This document shows positions 54,726 to 63,284 of a stretch of 64,000 bases of DNA, one piece after another (the stretch's first letter is position 1; the number at the start of each line of letters is the position of its first letter). The stretch lies in NCBI RefSeq assembly GCF_002215215.1, contig NZ_CP018632.1, positions 6,196,501-6,260,500 on the forward strand. The letters run 5' to 3'. The stretch comes from Granulosicoccus antarcticus IMCC3135. GTDB taxonomy: Bacteria > Pseudomonadota > Gammaproteobacteria > Granulosicoccales > Granulosicoccaceae. A program made the translations under genes and the position numbers. The notes beneath the pieces were generated by a model, which saw only the letters and a list, made by a program, of their open reading frames with translations, did not search any database and was not told where the DNA came from.

Positions 54726-55987
54726 TTATCCGTTACCTCTATAAAGATGGTTTCACTATTTCCATCTGAATCGGTCACGGTTATGGTGCCGCTACCCACT
54801 CTTAACGGATCGACCTCACCCGCATCATCACCCGTGCCATCCAGAGAGATGGCATCACTGGTGCTGCTACTTGAATCAAATTCCCAGGTGAGATCGTCAT
54901 TATCCAGAATATCGTCGGAGCTGTAACTGGAGCCGGAAGAGACATTCAGAGTAAAGGAGGCCGCATCAACGTCGACGCTAATCGAGCTACCTCGTTCAAA
55001 GGACAGTTCATCAGATGAGCTATCACTGATTGTCACGACAACAGCATCAGAAACCCGGTCAACACCGCAACTGACCGTCAGGTTGGCAACGCCGGACTCC
55101 AGGCCTGTCACCAGTCCCTTTGAACCGGTGGTGTTACTGACAGAGGCAACATCTTCGCCACCGTTGGTAATCTGCCAATCCACGGCAGAACTGACGTTGA
55201 CCGATGTGCGTTGCGTGGTGGTATCAGTACTGCCGGGAGCCGCCCCTTCGTAGGTGCCAAAGGCTGCCAGCGTCTGAGTTCCATCCACGGACAGACTGAC
55301 CGAGTCTGGTGAAATATCCAGCGCAGTCAGCGAATCGGAAATCTCAAGCGGCAACGGCAGAGTAAAGCCGGACAGTGCCGCAGTCAGCGTAATACTGGAG
55401 GCGTTGAGGCCCGTCACCTCGGCCGTGATGTCCGGATTATTCTGTATTCGAGCGTTGCTACTATCCGCGGCAGCCAATGACCAGGAGACTTCTGACAGAT
55501 CACGAGTACTACCGTCATCAAACAAACCCGTTGCCGAGTATTCCTGTGGCAGACAGCGTTCGATAATGGCTTCACCTATAACCTCTGAAACATCTATCAG
55601 ATCAGCCTGCGAAACCGTCAGATCATACTGGATAGTCTCCAACCCACCGATCGAGACGAAAACACCGACGATGCCATTGGCCTTGGCCGTCAGCAGGCCA
55701 TTGCCATCGATGCTGGCAACCGACTCATCCGTGACTTGCCACTGCCGATCGTCGCTATCCAGTGTCAGTACTTGTCCGATGACCGTATTGCCTTGCACAC
55801 CAAACTGAGCTGTATCGCCAATATTCATGAACAACGCAGGCACCGTTATGGTCGGCGGTACCACTTCTATCGAGGTCAGGTTCTCGGTACGAACCTCGAC
55901 CGCCTCTTCGAAAGGCCTGGCATTGCCATCACAGCCAGCGACGATCAGTGCCAGCACAGCAGCACTGGCAAGCTTAAAGGTTCTCAT
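54722..55987 (-). CDS. Ig-like repeat (Big-type) lipoprotein
   Basis: 421 residues, start ATG 55987 overlapping the barrel gene stop. The signal ends VAGC (Cys19), so it is a lipoprotein. The mature part is several bacterial Ig-like units: ITVPALFMNIGDTAQFGVQG...WQVTDESVASIDGNGLLTAKANG is a classic Big_2 module (about 48-125) and ALDISPDSVSLSVDGTQTLAAFG begins another. The C-terminal third is serine/aspartate-rich. It is probably on the periplasmic face or the cell surface; adhesion or scaffold roles are guesses. It heads into moxR by a 4-bp overlap. Confidence 0.8.
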   Translation of the reverse strand: MRTFKLASAAVLALIVAGCDGNARPFEEAVEVRTENLTSIEVVPPTITVPALFMNIGDTAQFGVQGNTVIGQVLTLDSDDRQWQVTDESVASIDGNGLLTAKANGIVGVFVSIGGLETIQYDLTVSQADLIDVSEVIGEAIIERCLPQEYSATGLFDDGSTRDLSEVSWSLAAADSSNARIQNNPDITAEVTGLNASSITLTAALSGFTLPLPLEISDSLTALDISPDSVSLSVDGTQTLAAFGTYEGAAPGSTDTTTQRTSVNVSSAVDWQITNGGEDVASVSNTTGSKGLVTGLESGVANLTVSCGVDRVSDAVVVTISDSSSDELSFERGSSISVDVDAASFTLNVSSGSSYSSDDILDNDDLTWEFDSSSSTSDAISLDGTGDDAGEVDPLRVGSGTITVTDSDGNSETIFIEVTDN

Positions 55988-56517
55988 GGTGCGTTCACTC
56001 TCAGTCCAAGTACCAGTGCATCCAGTCGCAGCGACTCACCCGAGTTGTAATGGCGATATTCGAAACTGACTTGCATATTCGGAATCCGCTCAAGACGTTG
56101 CATGATGCCCACGCTCACACGGGCGCCGGTAAAATCATCATTGATGGACGTCCCGGGCAGAGCACCACTGGCTTCGGAAGTCTGATCGAGCGTGTAGTTG
56201 ACAGCGCCCAGAACAATGTAACCCTGCGTGCCACGTTGTGGAGGCGATTGGAAACGCAGAGCGATTCCGTAGGCCTGCTCCATCTCCATATCAAAATCAC
56301 CTGCCTCGTCAGAGCTCAAGCCAGAGTCGGCGAACAGCTCCAGACCAATATTGGGGACCAGATACACGCCCACATTGAAGCCTGCGAAAGTGGGGTAGAA
56401 ACCCAGATCGCCGTTATCTATGCGGCCCGCACCCAGCTGTAATTCAGCGTACACAGGCCCATCCGCGGAAGCGAATGAGGAAGATACTGCCAGTACACAC
56501 GCAATAAGCCAGCGCAC
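55984..56517 (-). CDS. Small outer-membrane beta-barrel protein
   Basis: 177 residues with a signal peptide (cleaved near SFASA-DGPVY) and alternating-hydrophobicity strands with tyrosine/phenylalanine girdles (VYAELQLGAGRID, VGVYLVPNIGLELFA, MQVSFEYRHYNSGE). It resembles OmpA/opacity-type eight-stranded barrels without the peptidoglycan domain. It is the first gene of the moxR-bat operon, with its stop overlapping the lipoprotein start. I cannot name a specific family. Confidence 0.72.
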   Translation of the reverse strand: MRWLIACVLAVSSSFASADGPVYAELQLGAGRIDNGDLGFYPTFAGFNVGVYLVPNIGLELFADSGLSSDEAGDFDMEMEQAYGIALRFQSPPQRGTQGYIVLGAVNYTLDQTSEASGALPGTSINDDFTGARVSVGIMQRLERIPNMQVSFEYRHYNSGESLRLDALVLGLRVNAP

Positions 56518-56638
56518 ACGATACTCCAGAAGACTATGGTCAAGGACCGAGAAGATAGCACTGACAAGCGTAGTGCGTCATGTCGAGCAGGTCACCTGTG
56601 TTTCCTCCAGCAAGACAAGCCCGGAGGATTGTGCCCGT

Positions 56639-57403
56639 TCAGGGACATTCAGCGGCCGCCAGTACCGGCCCTGATGCACCTTGTTGCAAAATGACAACAC
56701 AGCCCTCATCTGGTGCTGGCACAGGCACCGCATAACTCAGCGGGCTTTGGGCATCAAGCGTACCCAGTGCCTCCACAGCATGCACGATGTGGTGATTGGT
56801 CAGTTTCAGGTCTTTGTTTTCACCCGCCGTAACGGGGGTTACTGCCGAGTCAATGTAACGTACCAGCGACAGGCTCGCCCCTTGTACAGCCTCTAACTGA
56901 GCGGCTGAACCCTGGACCTTGATACCAAGTTCACGCCCATTGGCTGCCGATATTTCATCAATGCCGATATCCAGTTGCTGGCTACCAACCTGCTCCAGAG
57001 CCCGCTGCAAGCGCCCCCGGTCGGAGCCTACCGTCGCAAACTGCCCGTTGACAACAACCTGAGGTGTATAGACGCCAGCCTGGCCCGCCATACCTGCAGC
57101 GAAGTAGGCGCGCTGCCTGGCCGTGAATTCAGGGCTTGAAAAAGGATCTTTCCAGCTGCCATCACCGCCATGTACCAGAGTATCCCAATAGTCAACATGG
57201 TATTCCAGTGCCATGAGCGATGAATCGTTTTCCAGTAGCTCGCCCAATAGTCGATCCGCCGGTGGACAGGAGGAACAACCGTGCGAGGTGAACAATTCGA
57301 TGAGACGCAATGGCTGTTCGGATGCCGTAGAGATGGCCGGGTGCAACATGGCGGCCACCACGGTCAAAGGCAAAATACGACGAACTGAAATCTTCATTGC
57401 CAT
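56639..57403 (-). CDS. DUF1223 thioredoxin-fold secreted protein
   Basis: 254 residues with a signal peptide (about 1-28). The body carries ELFTSHGCSSCPPADRLL (Cys43 and Cys46), the DUF1223 signature, and GVYTPQVVVNGQF, the cis-proline-like segment of a thioredoxin fold. It may act in periplasmic redox or copper handling; no activity is established. ATG 57403 has an AGGG site. It lies 39 bp after the photolyase gene and 121 bp before the barrel gene. Confidence 0.87.
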   Translation of the reverse strand: MAMKISVRRILPLTVVAAMLHPAISTASEQPLRLIELFTSHGCSSCPPADRLLGELLENDSSLMALEYHVDYWDTLVHGGDGSWKDPFSSPEFTARQRAYFAAGMAGQAGVYTPQVVVNGQFATVGSDRGRLQRALEQVGSQQLDIGIDEISAANGRELGIKVQGSAAQLEAVQGASLSLVRYIDSAVTPVTAGENKDLKLTNHHIVHAVEALGTLDAQSPLSYAVPVPAPDEGCVVILQQGASGPVLAAAECP

Positions 57404-57442
57404 GCGGCAACCCTGCTTGATGAGATGTCAATTTCGTCGCCT

Positions 57443-58891
57443 TCAGGCGGTTTTGGTTCCCTTGATAGCGGTAAAAGAGGTCAAAGCCCGTTCCCGAGAC
57501 TGCTTCAGATCGACCAGCGGCTCGGGATAATCAATGCCGCTTCGCGTCTGCGCATCCAACTCCCACGGTTTGTGAACATACTTCTTCGCAACCTCTGCCA
57601 GCTCCGGCACCCAGCGCCTGACATAGTCACCCTGCTTATCGAACTTCTCGCCCTGCAGAACCGGATTGAATATTCGGAAAAATGGCGCAGCATCAGCACC
57701 GCAACCCGCTGTCCATTGCCAGCCCATGCAATTGCTGGCCAAGTCTGCATCCACTAGCTTGTCTCTGAACCACTGCTCCCCCGCCTGCCACGGAATCAGC
57801 AGATTCTTGATCAGGTAGGAGGCGACGATCATGCGCACCCGGTTGTGCATCCAGCCCGTGGCATATAGCTCGCGCATACCGGCATCGACGATAGGCACAC
57901 CGGTCATGCCACGCTGCCAGCGTCGCAAATGCTCGTCAGTCTGCTCGGCCCACTCAAATTTGCGGAATCGCGGGTCCAGCGGTTCATCAATGGTCTGGGG
58001 AAAATGAAACAGGAGACTGTAGGCAAACTCGCGCCAGAGGATCTCCTTGGCAAACGTTGTCTCAGACTCCGATAACGCCGACAGGCGGCGTTCGAGTAAC
58101 AGTCGATTGAGTATATGGCGCGGACTCACTTCGCCAAAATGCAAGTGTGGCGACAACCGGGAGGTGCCCTGCTCCGCCGGAAGGTTACGGCCTTCGTCAT
58201 AACCATGAACAGCCGACTTCAAAAACCTCTCCACCTGAGCCTGGGCCGCATCTTCACCCACCTGCCAATCTTTCAGCATGGATTCGTGCCAGTCTCTGCA
58301 CGGCAACAGCTCAAGCTGCTCCAGAGACACACAAGCTGCCAGAGCCTGGGCAGCCACATCGCTCAACGCGGGTATGTTGCGCGGCATGTTCAGGGTCTGC
58401 AATCGATCGGGTTCCTTGCCAAGAGCTGTCGCCGCGGCACGCCAATACGGGGTATAAACGCGGTAGGGACTACCGTCGGACTTCAGGTTTTCCCACGGCT
58501 CATGTATGAGCAAGCCGTTGAAAGTGCGTGGCTGCAAATCTGACAAGGCCGTCTTGATGCTCTTGTCCCGTTCGATGGTGACTGGGTCATAACACCGATT
58601 CCAATAGATACGCTGTGCACCGGACTGGCTAATCAGCTCTTCAAGTACCTCCTGGCTTGGACCCTGTGCAAAATAAAGCTCGCTACCTTTTTTTCGCAGC
58701 GAGGCCTGCAAGGCCGTCAGACTGTGATGTAACCAGACACGACTGGCGGCCCCCAGCTGGCTGATGGTCTGATCCTGCGGGTCATCGATAAACACGCACA
58801 GTAGCTCATCACATTCCTTACTGGCGGCAGCCAGTGCGGGATTGTCACGCAGTCGCAGGTCCTGACGGAACCAGAGAATCCCTCGACTCAT
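57443..58891 (-). CDS. phrB: Deoxyribodipyrimidine photo-lyase (class I)
   Basis: 482 residues. The N-terminal antenna domain begins ILWFRQDLRLRDNPAL. The C-terminal FAD domain has ARNLPAEQGTSRLSPHLHFGEVSPR-type contacts, FAKEILWREFAYSLLFHFP, VDAGMRELYATGWMHNRVRM and WQWTAGCGADAAPFFRIFNP, all photolyase hallmarks. It uses blue light to repair pyrimidine dimers in DNA. Start overlaps the upstream AckA-PduL stop (ATGA), an unexpected operon partner. Confidence 0.95.
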   Translation of the reverse strand: MSRGILWFRQDLRLRDNPALAAASKECDELLCVFIDDPQDQTISQLGAASRVWLHHSLTALQASLRKKGSELYFAQGPSQEVLEELISQSGAQRIYWNRCYDPVTIERDKSIKTALSDLQPRTFNGLLIHEPWENLKSDGSPYRVYTPYWRAAATALGKEPDRLQTLNMPRNIPALSDVAAQALAACVSLEQLELLPCRDWHESMLKDWQVGEDAAQAQVERFLKSAVHGYDEGRNLPAEQGTSRLSPHLHFGEVSPRHILNRLLLERRLSALSESETTFAKEILWREFAYSLLFHFPQTIDEPLDPRFRKFEWAEQTDEHLRRWQRGMTGVPIVDAGMRELYATGWMHNRVRMIVASYLIKNLLIPWQAGEQWFRDKLVDADLASNCMGWQWTAGCGADAAPFFRIFNPVLQGEKFDKQGDYVRRWVPELAEVAKKYVHKPWELDAQTRSGIDYPEPLVDLKQSRERALTSFTAIKGTKTA

Positions 58892-60663
58892 TCGAGCTTG
58901 CTGACCAGGCTTGCAGCCCCGGTGGTTACTACCACGTACTGATCCACATCCACGTCTGACAATTCTCCCACTTGTTGGCGATTCAGTTCCGCCGCATTTG
59001 CCTCATCGGTATCGATATGCATCTCGAGTGCGTAACTATCCTTCACCCGAATCAAGACATCACCGAAAACCAGATCACGTCCACCACCCACTATCGCCAC
59101 CGCCACTTCATCCTTGTCACTGAGCCCAAATCGCTCCGCATCATCAGGATGCATATGTATGTGACGCCGCGCACAGATCAGACCTTCTGCCAGTGTGACG
59201 CTACCTGCAGGACCTTCCAGCGTAATAGGCGCTGAACCCTGCACATTGCCTGAATCCCGCACTGGCGCATCAATTCCCAGGCGAAACTCATCGGTACGAG
59301 AGATTTCCACCTGATTGACCGAACGCAGCGGGCCCAGCACTCTGACCCTTTCAATACGATCATGCGGGCCAATCAGATTAACTCTCTCTTCACAGGCGAA
59401 CTGTCCAGGCTGGGACAGAGGTTTGGCTATCGTTGGCGTCGCATCAGCACCAAATAAAGCTGCAAATGTTTCGCGGGTCAAATGGCAGTGCCTGCCACTG
59501 ACCGCAATGGGAATATCCATGGAAGCACTGGGCCGCGACGCACTGACCAGACGACGTGCCTGACGGGCGATCATCAGCTCCTCGTTGGTTTTGACGACAA
59601 TGGCTTCAACGCGAGAACGCGGTGTGGTAATCAAGGCGTAGTCATTATCCTTTTGTACACTGGCATCCCGGTTACGATCCTCATCCAGAACAACACCGAG
59701 AAATTCGAGTCGCTGCAGGATCCGGCCTCGCATACTGGCGCTGTTTTCACCGATACCACCCGTGAAAACGATGGCATCAACGCCTCCCATGGCCGCCGCA
59801 TAGGCACCGATATACTTGCGTGCACGATGGGCAAATACATTGATCGCCAGTCGGCAACGCTCATTGCCATCGGCGGCCGCTATTTCGATTTCACGAAGAT
59901 CATTACCCAGCCCCGAGAGTCCGGCGAGCCCGCTTTTCCGGTTCAGCAAATCATCAAGAGAGGCAACATCGTAGCCTTGCCGCAGCAGCGTTAACAGCAC
60001 ACCGGCATCCACATCTCCCGAGCGCGTCCCCATCACCAGACCTTCCAGAGGTGTGTGACCCATACTCGTTTCCGCAGAACGGCCAAATTCGACGGCACAG
60101 GCACTGGCACCGTTGCCCAGGTGCAAAGTCACGATGCGCAGTTCGTTCAGCGGTCGTTGCAGGAACTGTGCGGCAATACCGGCAGCGTACTCATGTGAAA
60201 TGCCGTGAAAGCCGTAGCGTCGGATGCCGTGCTTGAGTGCAACCTCATAATCAATGGCATAGGTGGTTGAACGACGCGGCATACGCGCGTGAAACGCTGT
60301 GTCAAACAAGGCGACGTGAGGCACACCGGGCAAGGCGGTCTGTGCGGCATGTATTGCCGCCAGGCTATAGGGGTTGTGCATGGGCGCGTCTGGTACGTGG
60401 CGCTCTATATCAGCCAGCACTTGTTCGTCAATCAGGCAAGGGGCTGCATGTTTGCTCCCTCCATGTACGACACGATGCCCCACCACATCAACAGGATATC
60501 CACTGATCTCCTGCAGTATCTGCCCGACAGCGGATTCATGCGTCTGCTCGCCCTGACTCTCCCCCAGACGCTCGTGCTTGCCTGATAGCAGCAGCTTGTC
60601 ACTACCGTCGATCAAGGCGTACTTGATGCTGGACGATCCGCAATTGATAACCAGTGTATTCAT
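58888..60663 (-). CDS. ackA: Fused acetate kinase - PduL phosphotransacylase
   Basis: 591 residues. Residues about 1-375 are an acetate/propionate kinase: N-terminal phosphate motif INCGSSSIKY, HRVVHGG, ALFDTAFHARMP, RRYGFHGISHEYAA and VFTGGIGENS. Residues about 380-590 are a complete PduL-type phosphotransacylase: SGRHCHL (about 385) and RRHIHMHPDDA (about 497) supply zinc-binding histidines; also LSQPGQFACEE and VRVLGPLR. One chain could thus convert acyl-CoA to acyl-phosphate and then acid plus ATP. Start 60663 (MNTLVI) or 60672; the longer frame is rejected. It precedes the photolyase by overlap. Confidence 0.9.
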   Translation of the reverse strand: MNTLVINCGSSSIKYALIDGSDKLLLSGKHERLGESQGEQTHESAVGQILQEISGYPVDVVGHRVVHGGSKHAAPCLIDEQVLADIERHVPDAPMHNPYSLAAIHAAQTALPGVPHVALFDTAFHARMPRRSTTYAIDYEVALKHGIRRYGFHGISHEYAAGIAAQFLQRPLNELRIVTLHLGNGASACAVEFGRSAETSMGHTPLEGLVMGTRSGDVDAGVLLTLLRQGYDVASLDDLLNRKSGLAGLSGLGNDLREIEIAAADGNERCRLAINVFAHRARKYIGAYAAAMGGVDAIVFTGGIGENSASMRGRILQRLEFLGVVLDEDRNRDASVQKDNDYALITTPRSRVEAIVVKTNEELMIARQARRLVSASRPSASMDIPIAVSGRHCHLTRETFAALFGADATPTIAKPLSQPGQFACEERVNLIGPHDRIERVRVLGPLRSVNQVEISRTDEFRLGIDAPVRDSGNVQGSAPITLEGPAGSVTLAEGLICARRHIHMHPDDAERFGLSDKDEVAVAIVGGGRDLVFGDVLIRVKDSYALEMHIDTDEANAAELNRQQVGELSDVDVDQYVVVTTGAASLVSKLE

Positions 60664-60815
60664 TCCTGCCATTTTCCCATGTGGTGCGCTGTGCCGCTCG
60701 ATAGCTCTCAACCTGACTCGCCCGGAGGTCGATAACCAGTCTATATCGAACGACTTTTCAGGCTTTAGATGATTCAGGACCAATCGATTTTCGCAACCCA
60801 CGCACAGAGCGCGCC

Positions 60816-61613
60816 ATGAGCATCGTCATACTCGTGGGCGGCAGTACTGCTGATGGTAACGCTGAGCACCGTTATCTCGTTGATGCCTTCTTGCAACATT
60901 TTGGTGATCAGATCACACGAATCGTCACCGCCGAGCCTGTCAGAAGATCCTTCGGCACCCGTCTCAAGCGGATGCTCAAGCGTGGTGACTTCGCTGAGCG
61001 ATTTGCCCGCTGGCGCTACCCGGGTGGCTATGGCCCTGATCCCGATGATCTTTTACGCCTGCTGCGCCCTGCAGAAAAAGACACTCTGATGCCAGGCGGT
61101 ACAAGGCGTGCACACCTGTCATCCCACAACGGTGAAGCCTGCGAGGCCATTCTGGATGAAGACAAACCAGACGTCATCGTTGTCTACGGCACAACCATCA
61201 TCCGGTCCAATATTTTCAGTCGGGCACGCACGATCACGCTGAACATGCACACCGGTCTGTCGCCCTGGTACCGAGGTGACAGCACCTTGTTCTGGCCTGT
61301 TTATTACAACGAGCCGGACAAGCTGGGAGTCACCGTGCATGAGCTGGTTGAATCCATCGATGGCGGAGCCATCGCCGCCACAGCACGGGTCAGCTATGAA
61401 CCGGGTGACACCGAAGCCGAGCTTTTTGCCAAGGGAGTCAGAGCAGGCACGCAGATCTATATCGACAGTGTCGAGGCGGCACTGGCAGGAACCCTCAGCT
61501 GTACTCCTCAAGACCACTCCGCAGGCCGTGAATTTCGCTGGAAAGATCGAACTGTCGCCGCCGAACACCTGGTCAAGCAACACCTGAAAGAATGGCAGGA
61601 GCGTGCCCTATGA
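60816..61613 (+). CDS. Formyltransferase-family protein
   Basis: 265 residues with a formyltransferase (Fmt/PurN/ArnA-like) fold. The catalytic region is DVIVVYGTTIIRSNIF followed by LNMHTGLSPWYRGDSTLFWP, with the Asn-His pair, and GVTVHELVESIDGGAI for the later Asp. The family uses formyl-tetrahydrofolate, often on amino sugars. It overlaps the polysaccharide deacetylase start (ATGA), so the target may be a sugar amine of a surface glycan. Acceptor unknown. Confidence 0.8.
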   Translation: MSIVILVGGSTADGNAEHRYLVDAFLQHFGDQITRIVTAEPVRRSFGTRLKRMLKRGDFAERFARWRYPGGYGPDPDDLLRLLRPAEKDTLMPGGTRRAHLSSHNGEACEAILDEDKPDVIVVYGTTIIRSNIFSRARTITLNMHTGLSPWYRGDSTLFWPVYYNEPDKLGVTVHELVESIDGGAIAATARVSYEPGDTEAELFAKGVRAGTQIYIDSVEAALAGTLSCTPQDHSAGREFRWKDRTVAAEHLVKQHLKEWQERAL

Positions 61614-62641
61614 ATTCACAACTGATTCATGTACAGCCCGAAGTGCGCACCAGAGCGCGCCCACCCTTCTTGCGCAAACTGGCACGCGCTCTACGACTCG
61701 CCCTTCGCCTGATGGGCATGCTTGCCTATCATCTGGGCCTGGCCCCTCTAGTCATCAGCCTGTCGCCAGGCCGGGTACGCACACTGTTGTATCACGCCGT
61801 CGAGGATCACCCCCTCAGCCATACAGCAGGACTGGGCATGAGCATCAGCACTCAGGTATTTCAACAACATCTGGATTACTACCAGCGCCATTATCAGGTT
61901 GTTTCAATGCACGACATCCTCGCTGGCCAGGCGGGACCGGCAGCTGCCATGCTCACGTTCGATGATGGCTATGCCAGCGTGGGAGAAAACGCGGTACCTG
62001 CCATGGAAGAGCGCGACATGCCCGCCACCATTTTTCTGATTGGCAAGGCGCTGCGCGGTGGAATGATCTGGGTTAATCAGCTCAATCATGCGCTTAACAG
62101 CTATCCACAGGTCTCCATGAGCATCATCAACAGCTTCCCGGGACTGGAACACGTCGAACGGCCCGCGGTTATCCATCATGTGCAGACCAAATTCAGTCCC
62201 CAGCTGATCGAACAACTGATCGCACGCCTGGAAGATGCCCTTCCCTTGCATACCGCTCAACAGAAACTTTTTCTGAACAAAGACGATGTCCGGCAATTGC
62301 AATCGCGAGGCATGTCATTCGGCTTTCATTCCAATGATCATTACAACTTGCAAACCTGCAATGAAGCTACTTTGCGTCAGCAGCTGGACAGCAGTGATCT
62401 GGATGAGCTACTGGACACACGAACCTTTGCCTATCCCTTTGGCTACTGTGGTGACAGGGAAGCTGACCGACTCGAGGCCAGGGGATTCCAGCGAGCCATG
62501 CTCGTCAGGAAGGACACACCTCACCCGCGAAAGACGAACATGATACGGTCCGAGCCAACGGGTCAGAGCGCCGCTGCGGTATTTTCTCAGCTGGAAGTGG
62601 AAGAGCCGCTGATGGGCTTGCTGCGCTCATTGATTCTCTAA
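61610..62641 (+). CDS. Polysaccharide deacetylase (NodB/CE4 family)
   Basis: 343 residues with an amphipathic or membrane segment at 27-55. The CE4 metal motif is MLTFDDGYAS (TFDDGY at 116-121); the second motif, FGFHSNDHYNL, supplies the two histidines; FAYPFGYCG near 270 is the third. It hydrolyses N-acetyl groups from polysaccharide sugars. ATG 61610 overlaps the formyltransferase stop. Deacetylation followed by formylation of the freed amine would make a coherent two-step pair (inference). Confidence 0.87.
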   Translation: MNSQLIHVQPEVRTRARPPFLRKLARALRLALRLMGMLAYHLGLAPLVISLSPGRVRTLLYHAVEDHPLSHTAGLGMSISTQVFQQHLDYYQRHYQVVSMHDILAGQAGPAAAMLTFDDGYASVGENAVPAMEERDMPATIFLIGKALRGGMIWVNQLNHALNSYPQVSMSIINSFPGLEHVERPAVIHHVQTKFSPQLIEQLIARLEDALPLHTAQQKLFLNKDDVRQLQSRGMSFGFHSNDHYNLQTCNEATLRQQLDSSDLDELLDTRTFAYPFGYCGDREADRLEARGFQRAMLVRKDTPHPRKTNMIRSEPTGQSAAAVFSQLEVEEPLMGLLRSLIL

Positions 62642-62670
62642 GAATCACTATTTTCAGACTTCCAGATACA

Positions 62671-62699
62671 AGAAAGCCCCGCATGTAGCGAGGCTTTCT
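62671..62699. terminator. Bidirectional terminator between deacetylase and csp
   Basis: AGAAAGCC (62671-62678) pairs with GGCTTTCT (62692-62699), with an inner CGC/GCG pair. The T-rich or A-rich flanks make it usable by both convergent genes. Confidence 0.65.
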
Positions 62700-62725
62700 C
62701 GTCAAACAATGTCAGTTGACAGAGT

Positions 62726-62929
62726 TTACATAGCAGATACGTTGACTGCCGCTGGACCTTTTTGGCCCTGCTCGATGTCGAAGCTCACTTTCTGACCTTC
62801 GTCGAGAGTTTTGTAACCGTCGCCGGTGATTGCGGTGTGATGAACGAAAACGTCCTTACCGCCATCTTCTGGAGCGATGAAACCAAAACCTTTCGCCGCG
62901 TCGAACCACTTAACTGTACCAGTACTCAA
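62726..62929 (-). CDS. CspA-family cold-shock protein
   Basis: 67 residues of a single cold-shock domain with RNP1 KGFGFIAPE and RNP2 DVFVHH. It begins [15 protein letters not shown]. No ATG precedes this conserved start; TTG at 62929 with AGGG upstream gives the standard length, and longer in-frame extension to 63031 is not conserved. It binds single-stranded RNA/DNA and prevents RNA structure. A promoter about 185 bp upstream implies a long leader. Confidence 0.93.
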   Translation of the reverse strand: MSTGTVKWFDAAKGFGFIAPEDGGKDVFVHHTAITGDGYKTLDEGQKVSFDIEQGQKGPAAVNVSAM

Positions 62930-63284
62930 GATAATACCCTGTATCAAAAAAACAACAATATGGACATGCCATTCAGAGAGCCAGAAGCTCTTTTGCTCCG
63001 CAAACCCTCTGCGCAGGAATGTCTCTAACAATGACCGTTCACGAATGAATTCGCTTCAAGCCGCTAACGTAAACAAGTCTTCAGAATACTCTGAGAACCG
63101 CTAACAGATTTAATATAAGTAGTTTGTCCGGCAAATACAAGCTTCGGGGAATTCAGATCTCAGCTGTAACATGACATTCAAGCTACAATTGCGTGTCAAT
63201 TCACCCAAAATCCCACCACATCACCATTCGTGAGGCCTTTCTCCGAAAAGTCCCCGCTGCACCCATCGTAAATATAAATCATCA
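62930..63284. other. Divergent region with csp leader and rapA promoter
   Basis: 355 bp. It holds the csp promoter and long leader (minus strand) and the rapA upstream region (plus). Two direct CCGCTAAC repeats at 63061-63068 and 63098-63105 and a TCAGA-ATAC-TCTGA dyad at 63081-63094 lie in the early csp leader. No gene is evident. Confidence 0.5.
63112..63140 (-). promoter_or_regulatory. Candidate csp promoter
   Basis: On the minus strand, TTGTAT (63140-63135), a 17-bp spacer, and TATATT (63117-63112) fit a sigma-70 promoter. Transcription from about 63105 would give a leader of around 175 nt before the TTG start, similar to the long thermosensing leader of cspA. Confidence 0.55.
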
